Shown: positions 1 to 7,842 of the stretch, piece by piece
Layout: every line of letters starts with the position of its first letter
Position numbering within the stretch: position 1 is the stretch's first letter
Assembly (NCBI GenBank): GCA_017432005.1
Contig: JAFRKA010000008.1
Coordinates: 1 to 64,000 of the forward strand
DNA from: Erysipelotrichaceae bacterium
GTDB taxonomy: Bacteria > Bacillota_I > Bacilli_A > Erysipelotrichales > Erysipelotrichaceae
DNA length: 64,000 bases
Direction of reading: 5' to 3'
Position numbers and translations under genes: made by a program
The notes under the pieces: model-generated
Databases searched by the model: none
What the model was told of the DNA's origin: nothing
Seen by the model: the letters and a program-made list of their open reading frames with translations, nothing else

Positions 1-103
1 CATTGATTTTCTCTTGATCCTCTGTTGAGAGTCCGCCGATTATTTTCTCGAGTTCAGAATCATCAATTTTCATTGCTTCTTCGTATTTTTTCTTTTCTGC
101 CAT
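1..103 (-). CDS. Small peptide with double-glycine leader, 3' end outside window
   Basis: The 5' part (34 codons) of a small gene that runs off the left edge. The start is ATG at 103, preceded by AAGGAG (113-118) at good spacing and a TATAAT -10 at 132-137. The N-terminus is Lys/Glu-rich and reaches IDDSELEKIIGG at residues 13-24, followed by LSTEDQ. An EL-x4-GG stretch is the classic leader motif cleaved by C39-peptidase ABC exporters (known for bacteriocin and NHLP-type leaders). The same spacing is present in two small proteins of the export operon at 60.4-61.4 kb, which suggests that this is a substrate of that exporter. The core peptide is not in view, so neither Cys content nor product class can be judged. 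Confidence 0.6.
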   Translation of the reverse strand, partial: MAEKKKYEEAMKIDDSELEKIIGGLSTEDQEKIN

Positions 104-498
104 TTTAATTATCTCCTTATATCTTGACATTATTATATACGATTAAACTGCAGGAAGCGGCAGAAAAACAGGATAAAAGGTAAAACATCATCAAAAACCA
201 CAACAATGAAAGAAACTGTCTATAGGCTGATTCATTATGTTGTATCTTTATTGTTTATTTATTATATATTAACACGAAACAAATAACCGGATTTGTTATA
301 TAAGGAGGTTCTATAGGCGCTTTATCTATATAATTGTTCGAATATATAAATGTTATTATTCTTCTAGAATTATGCCAAAAAACGAGAACCAATTAAACAA
401 AGCATTTCCCGTACGCACCGCCTTCTTAGATGAGAGAAAGACCACCGAAGTGGTCTTTTTTCTTGTCCGTTTTGTTTTGCTCTAATATATAAACTGCA
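104..498. other. 395-base intergenic region, AT-rich
   Basis: No convincing protein gene is visible. The left end carries the promoter and ribosome site of the double-glycine peptide (minus strand). The right end carries a strong hairpin terminator at 437-461. The plus strand between about 290 and 436 is AT-rich with AAGGAGG at 302-308, but the only nearby start (ATG at 350) is followed by a stop after five codons. A short untranslated plus-strand RNA ending at the terminator is possible but unproven. Confidence 0.4.
437..461. terminator. Rho-independent terminator
   Basis: Nine-base-pair stem (437-445 with 450-458) closed by a CGAA tetraloop and followed by a T-run on the plus strand. In the minus direction it lies just past the nicotinamidase-like gene and can serve that gene. 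The better T-tract is on the plus strand, where no gene precedes it. Confidence 0.75.
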
Positions 499-1029
499 TT
501 AATCCTTTTTAGGGTAGATCTGGCAAGAAGCAAAAATCTTGAATGATGCTTCCTGATTTTCTTTAGAGGTAGCAGCTACACAATCTTCAACATAGTATAT
601 TGGAAGATTAGGATAATGGCCTCTGAGCATGATCGCATTGGTCATGACACAGATATCTGTACATAAGCCTATGAGAGTAACTGATTCCATATCTTCATTT
701 CTTAATATTTCTATCAATTCAGGAGAACCAAAACCCGGTTTTTCCACAGACATCCCCAAGGCACCTTTGGCCTTTAAAGCATCATAGACATCCTGCTGCG
801 TCTTCCAGCCGTCAGTTCCTTTTATACAGTGCTTTACAGGCAGATTCTTTCCTTCATAGGTCTCAAGATAATCATCATAATGCGTATCAGCCGTATAGTA
901 TATGAGATCATATTCATCTTTCTCTATTTCTTTTACGACATTGCCGACGATAGCTATGGCATCTTCACTTCCCAAAGCTCCATCCACGAAGTCATTCTGC
1001 ATATCTACAACCACAAGAACTTTTTTCAT
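499..1029 (-). CDS. Nicotinamidase / isochorismatase-family cysteine hydrolase
   Basis: A 176-residue cytoplasmic hydrolase of the isochorismatase superfamily, most like nicotinamidases (PncA), which deamidate nicotinamide to nicotinate for NAD salvage. Visible motifs are DMQNDF near the N-terminus (catalytic Asp9), a THYDDY metal-site region around residues 49-54, Lys97 in the VEKPGFGS segment and GLCTDICV with the nucleophile Cys127. Together these give the Asp-Lys-Cys triad. Length is slightly short for PncA (usually 180-215). The start follows AGAGGT, and a TAAAAT -10 lies further upstream. The gene stands alone. Other amidases of the superfamily are possible, so the substrate is inferred. 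Confidence 0.75.
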   Translation of the reverse strand: MKKVLVVVDMQNDFVDGALGSEDAIAIVGNVVKEIEKDEYDLIYYTADTHYDDYLETYEGKNLPVKHCIKGTDGWKTQQDVYDALKAKGALGMSVEKPGFGSPELIEILRNEDMESVTLIGLCTDICVMTNAIMLRGHYPNLPIYYVEDCVAATSKENQEASFKIFASCQIYPKKD

Positions 1030-1117
1030 AGTTATTTACCTCTAGATTATTTTATCACTTATTCGCTTTCATTACGTTTCAGTGTATTTTTTTCGTGCGA
1101 AATAACATATATGATCA

Positions 1118-1576
1118 TTATTTCAGAGACATCACATATATCTGACAGGGATTATCCTCATCCCATAACAACGGAAAGACTTCAAATTCCTTAAAACCGA
1201 GCGAACGATAGAAACGGTTCGTATCGTCATATTCCTCATATCTTCCCATCTGAACAGTCTTGACCTGGAGAAAGGAGTATCCCTCTTTTTCAGCGTATTG
1301 CTTTGCTTCCATGAATAGCTGTCTGCCTGTTCCTTTCCGGTGATATTCCTTCAGTACTCCCATGACATGCAGTTCAATGGTATCTTTGCCTGTTTCCTTC
1401 AGACAAAGGAAACCGATCGGTCTGTCTTTATCATAGGCTGCAAAGAAAGGCAGAGAAGCACTTTCTCTAATGTATTTTTCTCTTGTTTCAGCGATCTCAA
1501 ACCATTCATTCAGCGACTCCAGTATCAGGCGGCTGATCCGCTGTTTTTCTTCTGCATCTTTTATTTCTTTTATCAT
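1118..1576 (-). CDS. GNAT-family N-acetyltransferase
   Basis: 152 residues with the GNAT fold. The acetyl-CoA binding segment is seen as VLKEYHRKGTGRQLF around residues 74-88, followed by a motif-B-like FYRSLGFKEFEVFPLLW near 123-139. It would transfer an acetyl group from acetyl-CoA to an amine on a small molecule or protein, but the substrate cannot be read from the sequence. ATG at 1576 follows GAGGTGA. It is monocistronic, and the next gene upstream is divergent. Confidence 0.75.
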   Translation of the reverse strand: MIKEIKDAEEKQRISRLILESLNEWFEIAETREKYIRESASLPFFAAYDKDRPIGFLCLKETGKDTIELHVMGVLKEYHRKGTGRQLFMEAKQYAEKEGYSFLQVKTVQMGRYEEYDDTNRFYRSLGFKEFEVFPLLWDEDNPCQIYVMSLK

Positions 1577-1679
1577 CAGTTCACCTCAGTATTAACGTTT
1601 TATTAATGTTTCAAAAACTCTTTCATCAACAGAATAATTATATCTGGTAAGACAGTTGGTTTAGGAACTGTATTTTCGT

Positions 1680-1685
1680 TAAGAT
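1680..1685 (+). promoter_or_regulatory. -10 box of a predicted leaderless promoter
   Basis: TAAGAT ends six bases before the ATG at 1692, and TTGGTT (1656-1661) lies 18 bases upstream as a possible -35. There is no Shine-Dalgarno sequence before the ATG. One of at least eleven copies of this layout in the window. Confidence 0.5.
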
Positions 1686-1691
1686 ATAAGT

Positions 1692-2606
1692 ATGACAGAG
1701 CGGATCATCTATGCAGGCACCTATACAGGCAAAGAAAGCGAAGGCATCTACCGTTTTTCCTTCAATGAAGGAAAATTAGGTGAAGCTGATATTTTCTGCC
1801 GGATAAACAATCCGAAGTATCTGTGCAGATATAAAGACAGGATCATCGCCGTCTGTGACTTTGATAATGGATCAGGTACAGCATTGATCGATCCGGAAGG
1901 AAATATCCTTGACCAGATCAGCTTTGAGAATGAAACTTCATGTTATGTCACCTGTAAAGATGATTACATCTACACAGCCAACTATCATGCGGGTACTGTC
2001 AGCAAACTTAAAATAACAAATAATAGGTTTACACTGATAAAAAACATCACGATCAGAAATGGTGCCGGCTGTCACCAGGTCCTGTTTTACAAAGATAAGA
2101 TACTGGTCCTCTGCCTTTTCCTGGATAAGATCATCATTTTTGATGAAGACCTGAATCAGGCTGATGAAATAATCTTCCCGGAAGGCAGTGGTCCGAGGCA
2201 CGGTATTTTTCCAGTAAACGGTGATGATCTGTATCTGGCCAGCGAACTTTCCAACGAACTGTTCATGATCGATATGGAAACAAAGAAGATCAGCGCAAAG
2301 ACAGATCTGTTAAATAAGACTCATGTCAAAGGAACAGCAGCCATCAGGATGAAAGACGATCATCTCTATGTTTCGACCAGAGGAGAAGATGTGATATCTG
2401 TCGTTAGTATTATCGATCTTGAACTCAAACAGATCCACGACTGCGGCGGTGAACATCCGCGTGATTTTATCATCGTTGATGATCATCTGGTCTGTGCCAA
2501 CCGCTTCAGCAATAATGTCGTATCATTCGCTCTGAATAAAGACGGAAGCATCGGCGAAAAGACCGGTGAGATATATGTACCGGAAGCGGTAAGCCTCATT
2601 CTATAA
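1692..2606 (+). CDS. 6-phosphogluconolactonase-like beta-propeller (lactonase family)
   Basis: 304 residues of the seven-bladed beta-propeller lactonase family (Pgl / YkgB type). The N-terminus reads YAGTYTGKESEGIYRF, followed by repeated blade strands and a typical SGPRHGIF motif near residue 170. Characterised members hydrolyse 6-phosphogluconolactone in the oxidative pentose phosphate pathway, while others act on different lactones or only bind. The protein has no signal peptide and is somewhat shorter than the usual 330-350 residues. Translation appears leaderless (no SD, -10 box six bases upstream). Confidence 0.7.
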   Translation: MTERIIYAGTYTGKESEGIYRFSFNEGKLGEADIFCRINNPKYLCRYKDRIIAVCDFDNGSGTALIDPEGNILDQISFENETSCYVTCKDDYIYTANYHAGTVSKLKITNNRFTLIKNITIRNGAGCHQVLFYKDKILVLCLFLDKIIIFDEDLNQADEIIFPEGSGPRHGIFPVNGDDLYLASELSNELFMIDMETKKISAKTDLLNKTHVKGTAAIRMKDDHLYVSTRGEDVISVVSIIDLELKQIHDCGGEHPRDFIIVDDHLVCANRFSNNVVSFALNKDGSIGEKTGEIYVPEAVSLIL

Positions 2607-2630
2607 TGGCTGATAATGATTGGATAACAT

Positions 2631-2653
2631 AAAAGTCACACGTGACTTTTTTT
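2631..2653. terminator. Bidirectional terminator between convergent genes
   Basis: Eight-base-pair stem AAAAGTCA/TGACTTTT (2631-2638 with 2643-2650), loop CACG, with T-runs in the plus direction and A-run on the left for the minus direction. It separates the lactonase gene from the convergent SIS gene. Confidence 0.8.
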
Positions 2654-2663
2654 CTGGAATTAA

Positions 2664-3737
2664 TTATCCCTTATGGGTCTGGAAATACTTTGTCGATGCG
2701 TGCGGTATCCTCAGCGTCAGAGGAAGCACTTCGACATCATTGACCATAGCCATCTGATATGCCATGATCTGAACAGAAGGCGCAAACTCCAAAGCCCGGA
2801 AATGTCTGCTGGAAGGAACGATCTTCAGATCTTTCTCATCCTGGACCAGCGGACCGAACATATAGCCGCGTCCCAGTTCCTTCTTGGAGAACTCTGCCAT
2901 GCTGGAAGCATATTCGACATCGTTCTCACCGTCGTTCAGGAAGATGATCGCATCGTCTTTGCCGAAGGCATAGCATGGTCCGTGTATACCATCCTCTGCT
3001 TCGTAGCCGAAAGAAAGATAGAGTTTCGCCGTCTCCATCAGCTTCAGAGCTCCTTCGACTGCGATACCATACAGTTCTCCGCCACCATAGTACATCAGTG
3101 AACGCAGGCTCTTCAGATCTTCCTTGTTGTTTTCAAACCAGGTCAAAGAATCTTCAATGACCTTCGGTATATTGTCTACAGCCTTATGACCATCGGCGAT
3201 GTGTTCATTGAATTCCTCTTCACTGATCTTTCCGGCTTCAAGTGCGATCCTTAATCCGATCATCTGCAGTGTAAGGATGGTCGCACAGACACCGACAGTC
3301 CTGAAACCATATTCCTCGCCATTGACCTGAATAGAGATATTGAGATCTGCTTCAGTGGCGATCGGGCTCTTCGCATCATCCGTTACAGCGATCGTCGGGC
3401 AGCCCGATTCCTTTATTTTACCTATCTGTTTTTTGACCAGAGATGATGTTCCGGTCTGAGAAACGAAAATGTACAGAGCATTCCTGTTTAATGCTTTTTT
3501 CTTGGAAAACTGGTTAGGCAGAAGCACAAAAGTCTGCAGCCCGCAGACTTCTTCGATAAATTGAAAAGCACTGCTGGAGGAATTGAAACTCGATCCGGAA
3601 GCGATTAGAAAGATCTCGTCGATCGCCTTGAAATCAGAGATCACATTTTTAAGGCAATCAGTATTCTCCTTTGCCTTATCGAGGATACTGTGACAGACAC
3701 TTTCGCTCCTTCTGATGCAGTCTAACATTGTTACCAT
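2664..3737 (-). CDS. SIS-domain sugar-phosphate isomerase/deglycase-like protein
   Basis: 357 residues with two SIS (sugar isomerase) domains, resembling the isomerase half of GlmS and the FrlB/AgaS group. The first domain carries IASGSSFNSSSSA (residues about 45-58) and VSQTGTSSLV (near 91-100), the phosphosugar-binding Ser/Thr loops. The second spans about 200-330. No glutaminase domain is present, so it is not GlmS itself. A role in fructosamine-6-phosphate or amino-sugar-phosphate metabolism is inferred from the family. It is monocistronic, with GAAAGGAC before the ATG. No PTS or kinase neighbour helps to fix the substrate. Confidence 0.7.
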   Translation of the reverse strand: MVTMLDCIRRSESVCHSILDKAKENTDCLKNVISDFKAIDEIFLIASGSSFNSSSSAFQFIEEVCGLQTFVLLPNQFSKKKALNRNALYIFVSQTGTSSLVKKQIGKIKESGCPTIAVTDDAKSPIATEADLNISIQVNGEEYGFRTVGVCATILTLQMIGLRIALEAGKISEEEFNEHIADGHKAVDNIPKVIEDSLTWFENNKEDLKSLRSLMYYGGGELYGIAVEGALKLMETAKLYLSFGYEAEDGIHGPCYAFGKDDAIIFLNDGENDVEYASSMAEFSKKELGRGYMFGPLVQDEKDLKIVPSSRHFRALEFAPSVQIMAYQMAMVNDVEVLPLTLRIPHASTKYFQTHKG

Positions 3738-3841
3738 AAATAATTATTGTCCTTTCAGATGTTTATAAACTGTCGTTATATAAAACAATTATATAAAAGA
3801 TATTATTCTACTAATACTGATATGCATTATCAGACCATCTG

Positions 3842-4261
3842 TCATCTTTTGTCTGCTGTTTCTCTGATCCCGTCGATGACGCCCTTGCTGTAAGCTCTGG
3901 TGAGGTCTTCCAGTCTGATCCCGTATCTGTCGGAAAGATCCATCAGGATATCGAGATTCATGATTATATTGCCGCTTTCACCATGCAGGCCATTATATCT
4001 TCCCAGACCGTAAACATCGATCTTGATCGCAACTTCATCCAGATCATCGTCCTGGGCTTTTGTCATCTGTTTATGGTGAATTCTGTTTTTCCTGTTGTTG
4101 AGCTTTCTGATCACCAAGGCTATCAGATAAGTCAGTAAATACATCAGGGGAGCTGATATATAAAAAGGAATGAAAGAATTAAACTGATAGATATCGTCCC
4201 ACTTTCCGATCACGATGACGTTATACAGATACACGATCGAATAGATGACGAATGGCAGCAT
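3842..4261 (-). CDS. Small membrane protein of unknown function (start may be upstream at a non-AUG codon)
   Basis: From ATG 4261 the protein has 139 residues: two membrane-spanning segments (about 1-18 and 28-50), a short basic linker (RKLNNRKNRIHHK) and a soluble acidic tail of about 70 residues. I do not recognise the family. A good GGAGGT site (4304-4309) lies 43 bases before this ATG. The frame is open from there through ATC 4297, ATA 4291 and CTG 4273, and includes no ATG, GTG or TTG. Starting near 4297 would complete the first membrane helix. It is the last gene of a run with the VOC protein, P-loop protein and a hypothetical protein. Confidence 0.6.
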   Translation of the reverse strand: MLPFVIYSIVYLYNVIVIGKWDDIYQFNSFIPFYISAPLMYLLTYLIALVIRKLNNRKNRIHHKQMTKAQDDDLDEVAIKIDVYGLGRYNGLHGESGNIIMNLDILMDLSDRYGIRLEDLTRAYSKGVIDGIRETADKR

Positions 4262-4324
4262 ACAGATGATCAGAACGATGCTGATGCCTATAAAGATTAG
4301 TTTACCTCCCTGATTCTCACACTT

Positions 4325-4735
4325 CTATTTATCTTTATTATCATACGGTCTGTTCCATGAACCGATCTCGATCAGATTCCCTTCGGGATCAGCGATATAG
4401 CATGTCCTTTGTCCCCATGGTTCATCTTCCGGTTCCAGCACCGGTGTTGCTCCATTCTCGATCGCCTTTCTGAATGAAGAATCGACCTCATAAAAAGTAT
4501 CCACATAGAGAGCGATCTCAAAATGACCGTTGAGTCCCTTTACATACTCATAAGCTCTGCCGGTCATCTTTTCAAAATCTTTCCTTCCATATAAAAGGAA
4601 CAGTGTTCCATCTTTTACAAGATAAACATTTGATGTATCTTCCGCTTCTTTTATCTCAAAACCGAGGACGTCCCGGTAAAAGCGGATCATCTTCGCCATA
4701 TCGTTGACCAGTAAGCCAAATCCGTCCAGTCTCAT
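4325..4735 (-). CDS. VOC-superfamily (glyoxalase/bleomycin-resistance-like) protein
   Basis: 136 residues with two beta-alpha-beta-beta-beta modules of the vicinal oxygen chelate fold. The start (LDGFGLLVNDMAKMIRFYRDVLGFE) and the C-terminal YIADPEGNLIEIGSW segment with the metal-ligand Glu are typical. Family members bind a metal and act as lyases, dioxygenases or drug-binding proteins; the reaction cannot be told here. It lies 11 bases downstream of the P-loop gene and is probably co-transcribed with it. Confidence 0.75.
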   Translation of the reverse strand: MRLDGFGLLVNDMAKMIRFYRDVLGFEIKEAEDTSNVYLVKDGTLFLLYGRKDFEKMTGRAYEYVKGLNGHFEIALYVDTFYEVDSSFRKAIENGATPVLEPEDEPWGQRTCYIADPEGNLIEIGSWNRPYDNKDK

Positions 4736-4746
4736 CTTTCACCCTT

Positions 4747-5532
4747 TCACGATCGATCCAGTAGATCGAGCTGTTCATCACTATATGCTTTTGAATCAAG
4801 TATCAGATAATGTCCGTTGAATATTTCTTTACAGATCTTAAGTTCCAGATCCTGACGGTGGATCAGATGAGTAATGATGCCTTCTTCATCTTTCAGACTG
4901 CTTCTGATCGCATATGGTGAACTGTTGAAATAATCTTTCAGCATCTCAAACCATACCTGCTTTCCGTTTTCATCTGTTCTTTCCCGGCGGACCTGATCCA
5001 AAGTCTTTCGTATATCATCACTTTTAAGATAGATGATCATGTATTCTTTATCCGCGAGGGCATCTTTTATCTTCCGATAGAAAGAAAGGATCTGATCATC
5101 ACTGAACTGTTTATACAGGATCAGTTCCTCAGTTATGTTCTGTAACAGTGAACATTCAAAGATACTGTCTTCACCGTTCCATCTGCTGTATCTGTTTAAG
5201 ATGATGGAACTGAATTCGTCGAATGACTTGCGGTCATTATAGATCTCATACTGTTCCAGATCCTGATAGAAAGAACGATCATCAGTCATGATTTTCGTAT
5301 AGCAGATGATCCTTCTGTCGTCCTCCGGATAAGTGTTTCCTATGATATCCAGATCTGGATAACGGATCAGCAGTTTCTGATATGTTTCCTCATCCACATA
5401 GGCACACCACGCCAGTTCGACCGGTGAGTAATAGCCTTCCTTAAAGACGCGGTATCCTGCGTTTCTCTGTGATATCTTTTCGACCAGCGTGCTCTTGCCG
5501 CTGCCCTGTATCCCTTCAATAAAATAAATCAT
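4747..5532 (-). CDS. P-loop NTPase, kinase-like, unknown substrate
   Basis: 261 residues beginning with a Walker A site at residues 8-16 (GIQGSGKST), then a mixed alpha/beta body. A loose lid-like region (QVRRERTDENGKQVWFE) near residues 180-197 is reminiscent of nucleoside or nucleotide kinases. No clear Walker B or substrate signature ties it to a named family. ATG 5532 overlaps the stop of the upstream hypothetical gene by four bases, so the two are translationally coupled and probably act together. Confidence 0.6.
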   Translation of the reverse strand: MIYFIEGIQGSGKSTLVEKISQRNAGYRVFKEGYYSPVELAWCAYVDEETYQKLLIRYPDLDIIGNTYPEDDRRIICYTKIMTDDRSFYQDLEQYEIYNDRKSFDEFSSIILNRYSRWNGEDSIFECSLLQNITEELILYKQFSDDQILSFYRKIKDALADKEYMIIYLKSDDIRKTLDQVRRERTDENGKQVWFEMLKDYFNSSPYAIRSSLKDEEGIITHLIHRQDLELKICKEIFNGHYLILDSKAYSDEQLDLLDRS

Positions 5533-5927
5533 ATCTTTCTATCGAGGTCTGCTTTTTTGTTTATCATCGATGCAAAACATTCTAGCCACGGTACAACGAT
5601 CGTTCCATCAGGTTCGTAATCCATTCCCTTCCAGGAAGAAGGATCTCTGGCTTTACTGATCACTTCCAGCATGAACGCCTTATCTTCTGCAAGCGAATCC
5701 GCGTTCCAGGGCATCTCATCGATATCGAATGATGTCGTTCCCGGAGCGACCGTATTGATTTCTAGGCACTCTTTCAGATGATCGATCAGAGCTTTCTGTG
5801 CTGACGTCATTTCTTTATCTGACGCTGCAGCTATCAGCAGTTCCAGAAAACAGTCAGTTCCCTGATTGGACATGGAAAGCCATTCTTCTTTTGGTGCACT
5901 GTCGTTAAGTCTGATGATATTACCCAT
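5529..5927 (-). CDS. Hypothetical protein, coupled to a P-loop NTPase
   Basis: 132 residues, acidic, soluble, with no signal peptide or membrane segment. It is mostly helical, with a PWNADSLAEDKAF segment near 74-86 and PDGTIVVPWLECF near 106-118. I do not recognise the family. The start is preceded by AGGT and a TATAAT -10 further upstream, so it is the first gene of a four-gene unit (hypothetical, P-loop protein, VOC protein, membrane protein). Confidence 0.55.
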   Translation of the reverse strand: MGNIIRLNDSAPKEEWLSMSNQGTDCFLELLIAAASDKEMTSAQKALIDHLKECLEINTVAPGTTSFDIDEMPWNADSLAEDKAFMLEVISKARDPSSWKGMDYEPDGTIVVPWLECFASMINKKADLDRKI

Positions 5928-6003
5928 TGATCATGTACCTGTCGTATATGTTTATTATATGTCTTTCCGATACTGATTTATAAGACATCAGGAACATGTT
6001 ATT

Positions 6004-6981
6004 ATGAAAACAAGGAAGAGTAATCACTCTGAGAAAGGAAAAAATCATAATATGTTACACGAAGTGAAATTTTCTTCATTCAATGAACGTGATGATGTTT
6101 ATGGATGGATCTATGTTCCTGCCTGCAAGCCGCTGGGCATCATACAGCTGATCCACGGTTTCGGAGAGCATTCAAGAAGATATCTGCATATGATCACCTC
6201 TTTCATGGAGGCCGGCTATATCGTAGCAGCTGATGATCACGTCGGTCACGGCAAGACGGCTCTGGAAAATGACAGCTGGGGCAACTGGGGTCACAAGGGA
6301 TTTGCTACGATGATGGAAGATGAAAAGAAACTTCATGATCTGGTCTGTGAAAAATATCCCGGTCTTCCATACTTCATGTTCGGTCATTCCATGGGTTCAT
6401 TCATTACCAGACAGTACATCGCCAAATACGGAAAAGATCTTGCCGGTGCGACGATCTGCGGTACGACCGGAGTATGGCCTAACCTCGATGAAAACATCGC
6501 CCTCGTCCAGAAACTGGTCGATGAAGGAAAAGGCGACGAATCAGATCCTTCACTTGGTGCGACATTCATGGGCTGGATGTTCGCAAGATGCGATGAAGGT
6601 GTCAAACTCGGCAATGAATGGATCTGCAATTCACCATACGTACAGAAAGACCATGCCGAAGACCCGTTCGATGCCTTCACAAAGCCGACATCCAATCTGG
6701 CCTGGCTCTATTTCCTGCAGATGATGAAAGATATCACCGGTCCGTCATGGGCTGAAAAAGTTCCTGCTGAACTTCCGATCTACAATATTGCCGGTGATCA
6801 GGATCCGGTCGGACAGTATGGAACAGGCGTCTATCAGACAGCCAACTGGCTGATCGACAGCGGACACCAGGTAACTACTGTGCTCTATACCGGCTACCGT
6901 CATGAGATCCATAATTATTCCGACATCAAGGAACAGGTCGAAGACGGCATCATCGCTTTCTTCGATTCCTGCATCATGTAA
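6004..6981 (+). CDS. Alpha/beta hydrolase, monoacylglycerol lipase / lysophospholipase type
   Basis: 325 residues of the serine aminopeptidase S33 / Hydrolase_4 group. The oxyanion region is QLIHGFGEHSRRY, the nucleophile elbow is GHSMGS, the acid is in AGDQDPVG and the base is in YRHEIHN, which gives a complete Ser-Asp-His triad. Family members cleave monoacylglycerols or lysophospholipids. No signal peptide is present, so it is cytoplasmic. The first ATG (6004) has AGGA ten bases upstream. A second in-frame ATG at 6052 begins the part that matches the fold and may be the true start. Confidence 0.75.
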   Translation: MKTRKSNHSEKGKNHNMLHEVKFSSFNERDDVYGWIYVPACKPLGIIQLIHGFGEHSRRYLHMITSFMEAGYIVAADDHVGHGKTALENDSWGNWGHKGFATMMEDEKKLHDLVCEKYPGLPYFMFGHSMGSFITRQYIAKYGKDLAGATICGTTGVWPNLDENIALVQKLVDEGKGDESDPSLGATFMGWMFARCDEGVKLGNEWICNSPYVQKDHAEDPFDAFTKPTSNLAWLYFLQMMKDITGPSWAEKVPAELPIYNIAGDQDPVGQYGTGVYQTANWLIDSGHQVTTVLYTGYRHEIHNYSDIKEQVEDGIIAFFDSCIM

Positions 6982-7001
6982 TAAAAAATACGATTTCAAA
7001 G

Positions 7002-7035
7002 AAAACGGATATGAATCTACTTCATATCCGTTTTT
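7002..7035. terminator. Bidirectional terminator
   Basis: Fourteen-base-pair perfect stem (7002-7015 with 7021-7034), five-base loop, A-run on the left and T-run on the right. It separates the hydrolase gene from the convergent acetyltransferase. Confidence 0.85.
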
Positions 7036-7832
7036 CATTCCGGTGAGATCGTGCAGAGCTTTCCTCTCAAAATATATCCGATCTTTTCATAACAGGCATT
7101 TGAGGCGATGTAATCCGCATCGGTATAAAGCATCGGTTTCAGTCCTTCTTCTTTTACTTTCAGCGTGACCTGATAGACCAGGTTCTGCGCATAGTGCTTC
7201 CTGCGGTATTCAGGAATGGTATAGACCAGATTGATCGAAGCCATCTGTTCGGTGGGAACATACTTGCAGCTGGCTGTGTTTTCGCCTTTACTGTTCTTCC
7301 AGAAATACATCTTTCCGCTTTTGATATCCTCTACCGCAGCGTCGTAGTAACTCTCCCGATCCTGTTTATCGATACCGATCTCCTCATGGAACATCTCCAT
7401 GAAATCCATCAGATCATCGATATCGATCTCTGAGCATTTGTACAGATAGCCGTCAGCCTTTTCTTCAGGTTCGATCGGTTCAGGACAGTCATAGGCATAC
7501 ATATTGGTGGAGATCACAAAGTTTATTCCATCTTTAACAGCTCTTTTAAGGAAATACTCTGCCGGTTCATATTTGAGATTGAAACGGTGTTTCCCGTCCA
7601 GCAGGTCGTTCTCTCTGGCCAGCAGATAAGCTCTCTCCAGTTCCTCTTCAGAAGCATCTTCCGGTGTCCAGATCCAGACCGGGAAAGGAAAGGCCGTAAA
7701 ACAGATGATCAGTCTTTCATGATCACTGAGCAGCAGTTCACAGTCTCCGTCGATGATCCTGCGCAGTACAAAAAAGGTATACTTGTCCTGATCCAGAAGA
7801 TCATAATCTTTTTCATTCACATAATTATCCAT
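7035..7832 (-). CDS. GNAT-family acetyltransferase with N-terminal extension
   Basis: 265 residues. The C-terminal half is a GNAT domain with MASINLVYTIPEYRRKHYAQNLV (about 193-215, split here around the acetyl-CoA loop EYRRKHYA) and a final YEKIGYILRG motif. The N-terminal 120 residues form a second GNAT-like or adaptor half, as in other predicted acetyltransferases of this size. The start follows AAGGTGGGA. The aldo/keto reductase gene ends 10 bases upstream, so the two may be co-transcribed. The substrate is unknown. Confidence 0.7.
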   Translation of the reverse strand: MDNYVNEKDYDLLDQDKYTFFVLRRIIDGDCELLLSDHERLIICFTAFPFPVWIWTPEDASEEELERAYLLARENDLLDGKHRFNLKYEPAEYFLKRAVKDGINFVISTNMYAYDCPEPIEPEEKADGYLYKCSEIDIDDLMDFMEMFHEEIGIDKQDRESYYDAAVEDIKSGKMYFWKNSKGENTASCKYVPTEQMASINLVYTIPEYRRKHYAQNLVYQVTLKVKEEGLKPMLYTDADYIASNACYEKIGYILRGKLCTISPE

Positions 7833-7842
7833 TTATCCCACC

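Noticed and set aside
350..367. Five-codon open frame (Leu-Leu-Phe-Phe) as an attenuator leader peptide
   Set aside because: The AAGGAGG site is more than 40 bases away and no amino-acid biosynthesis gene follows.
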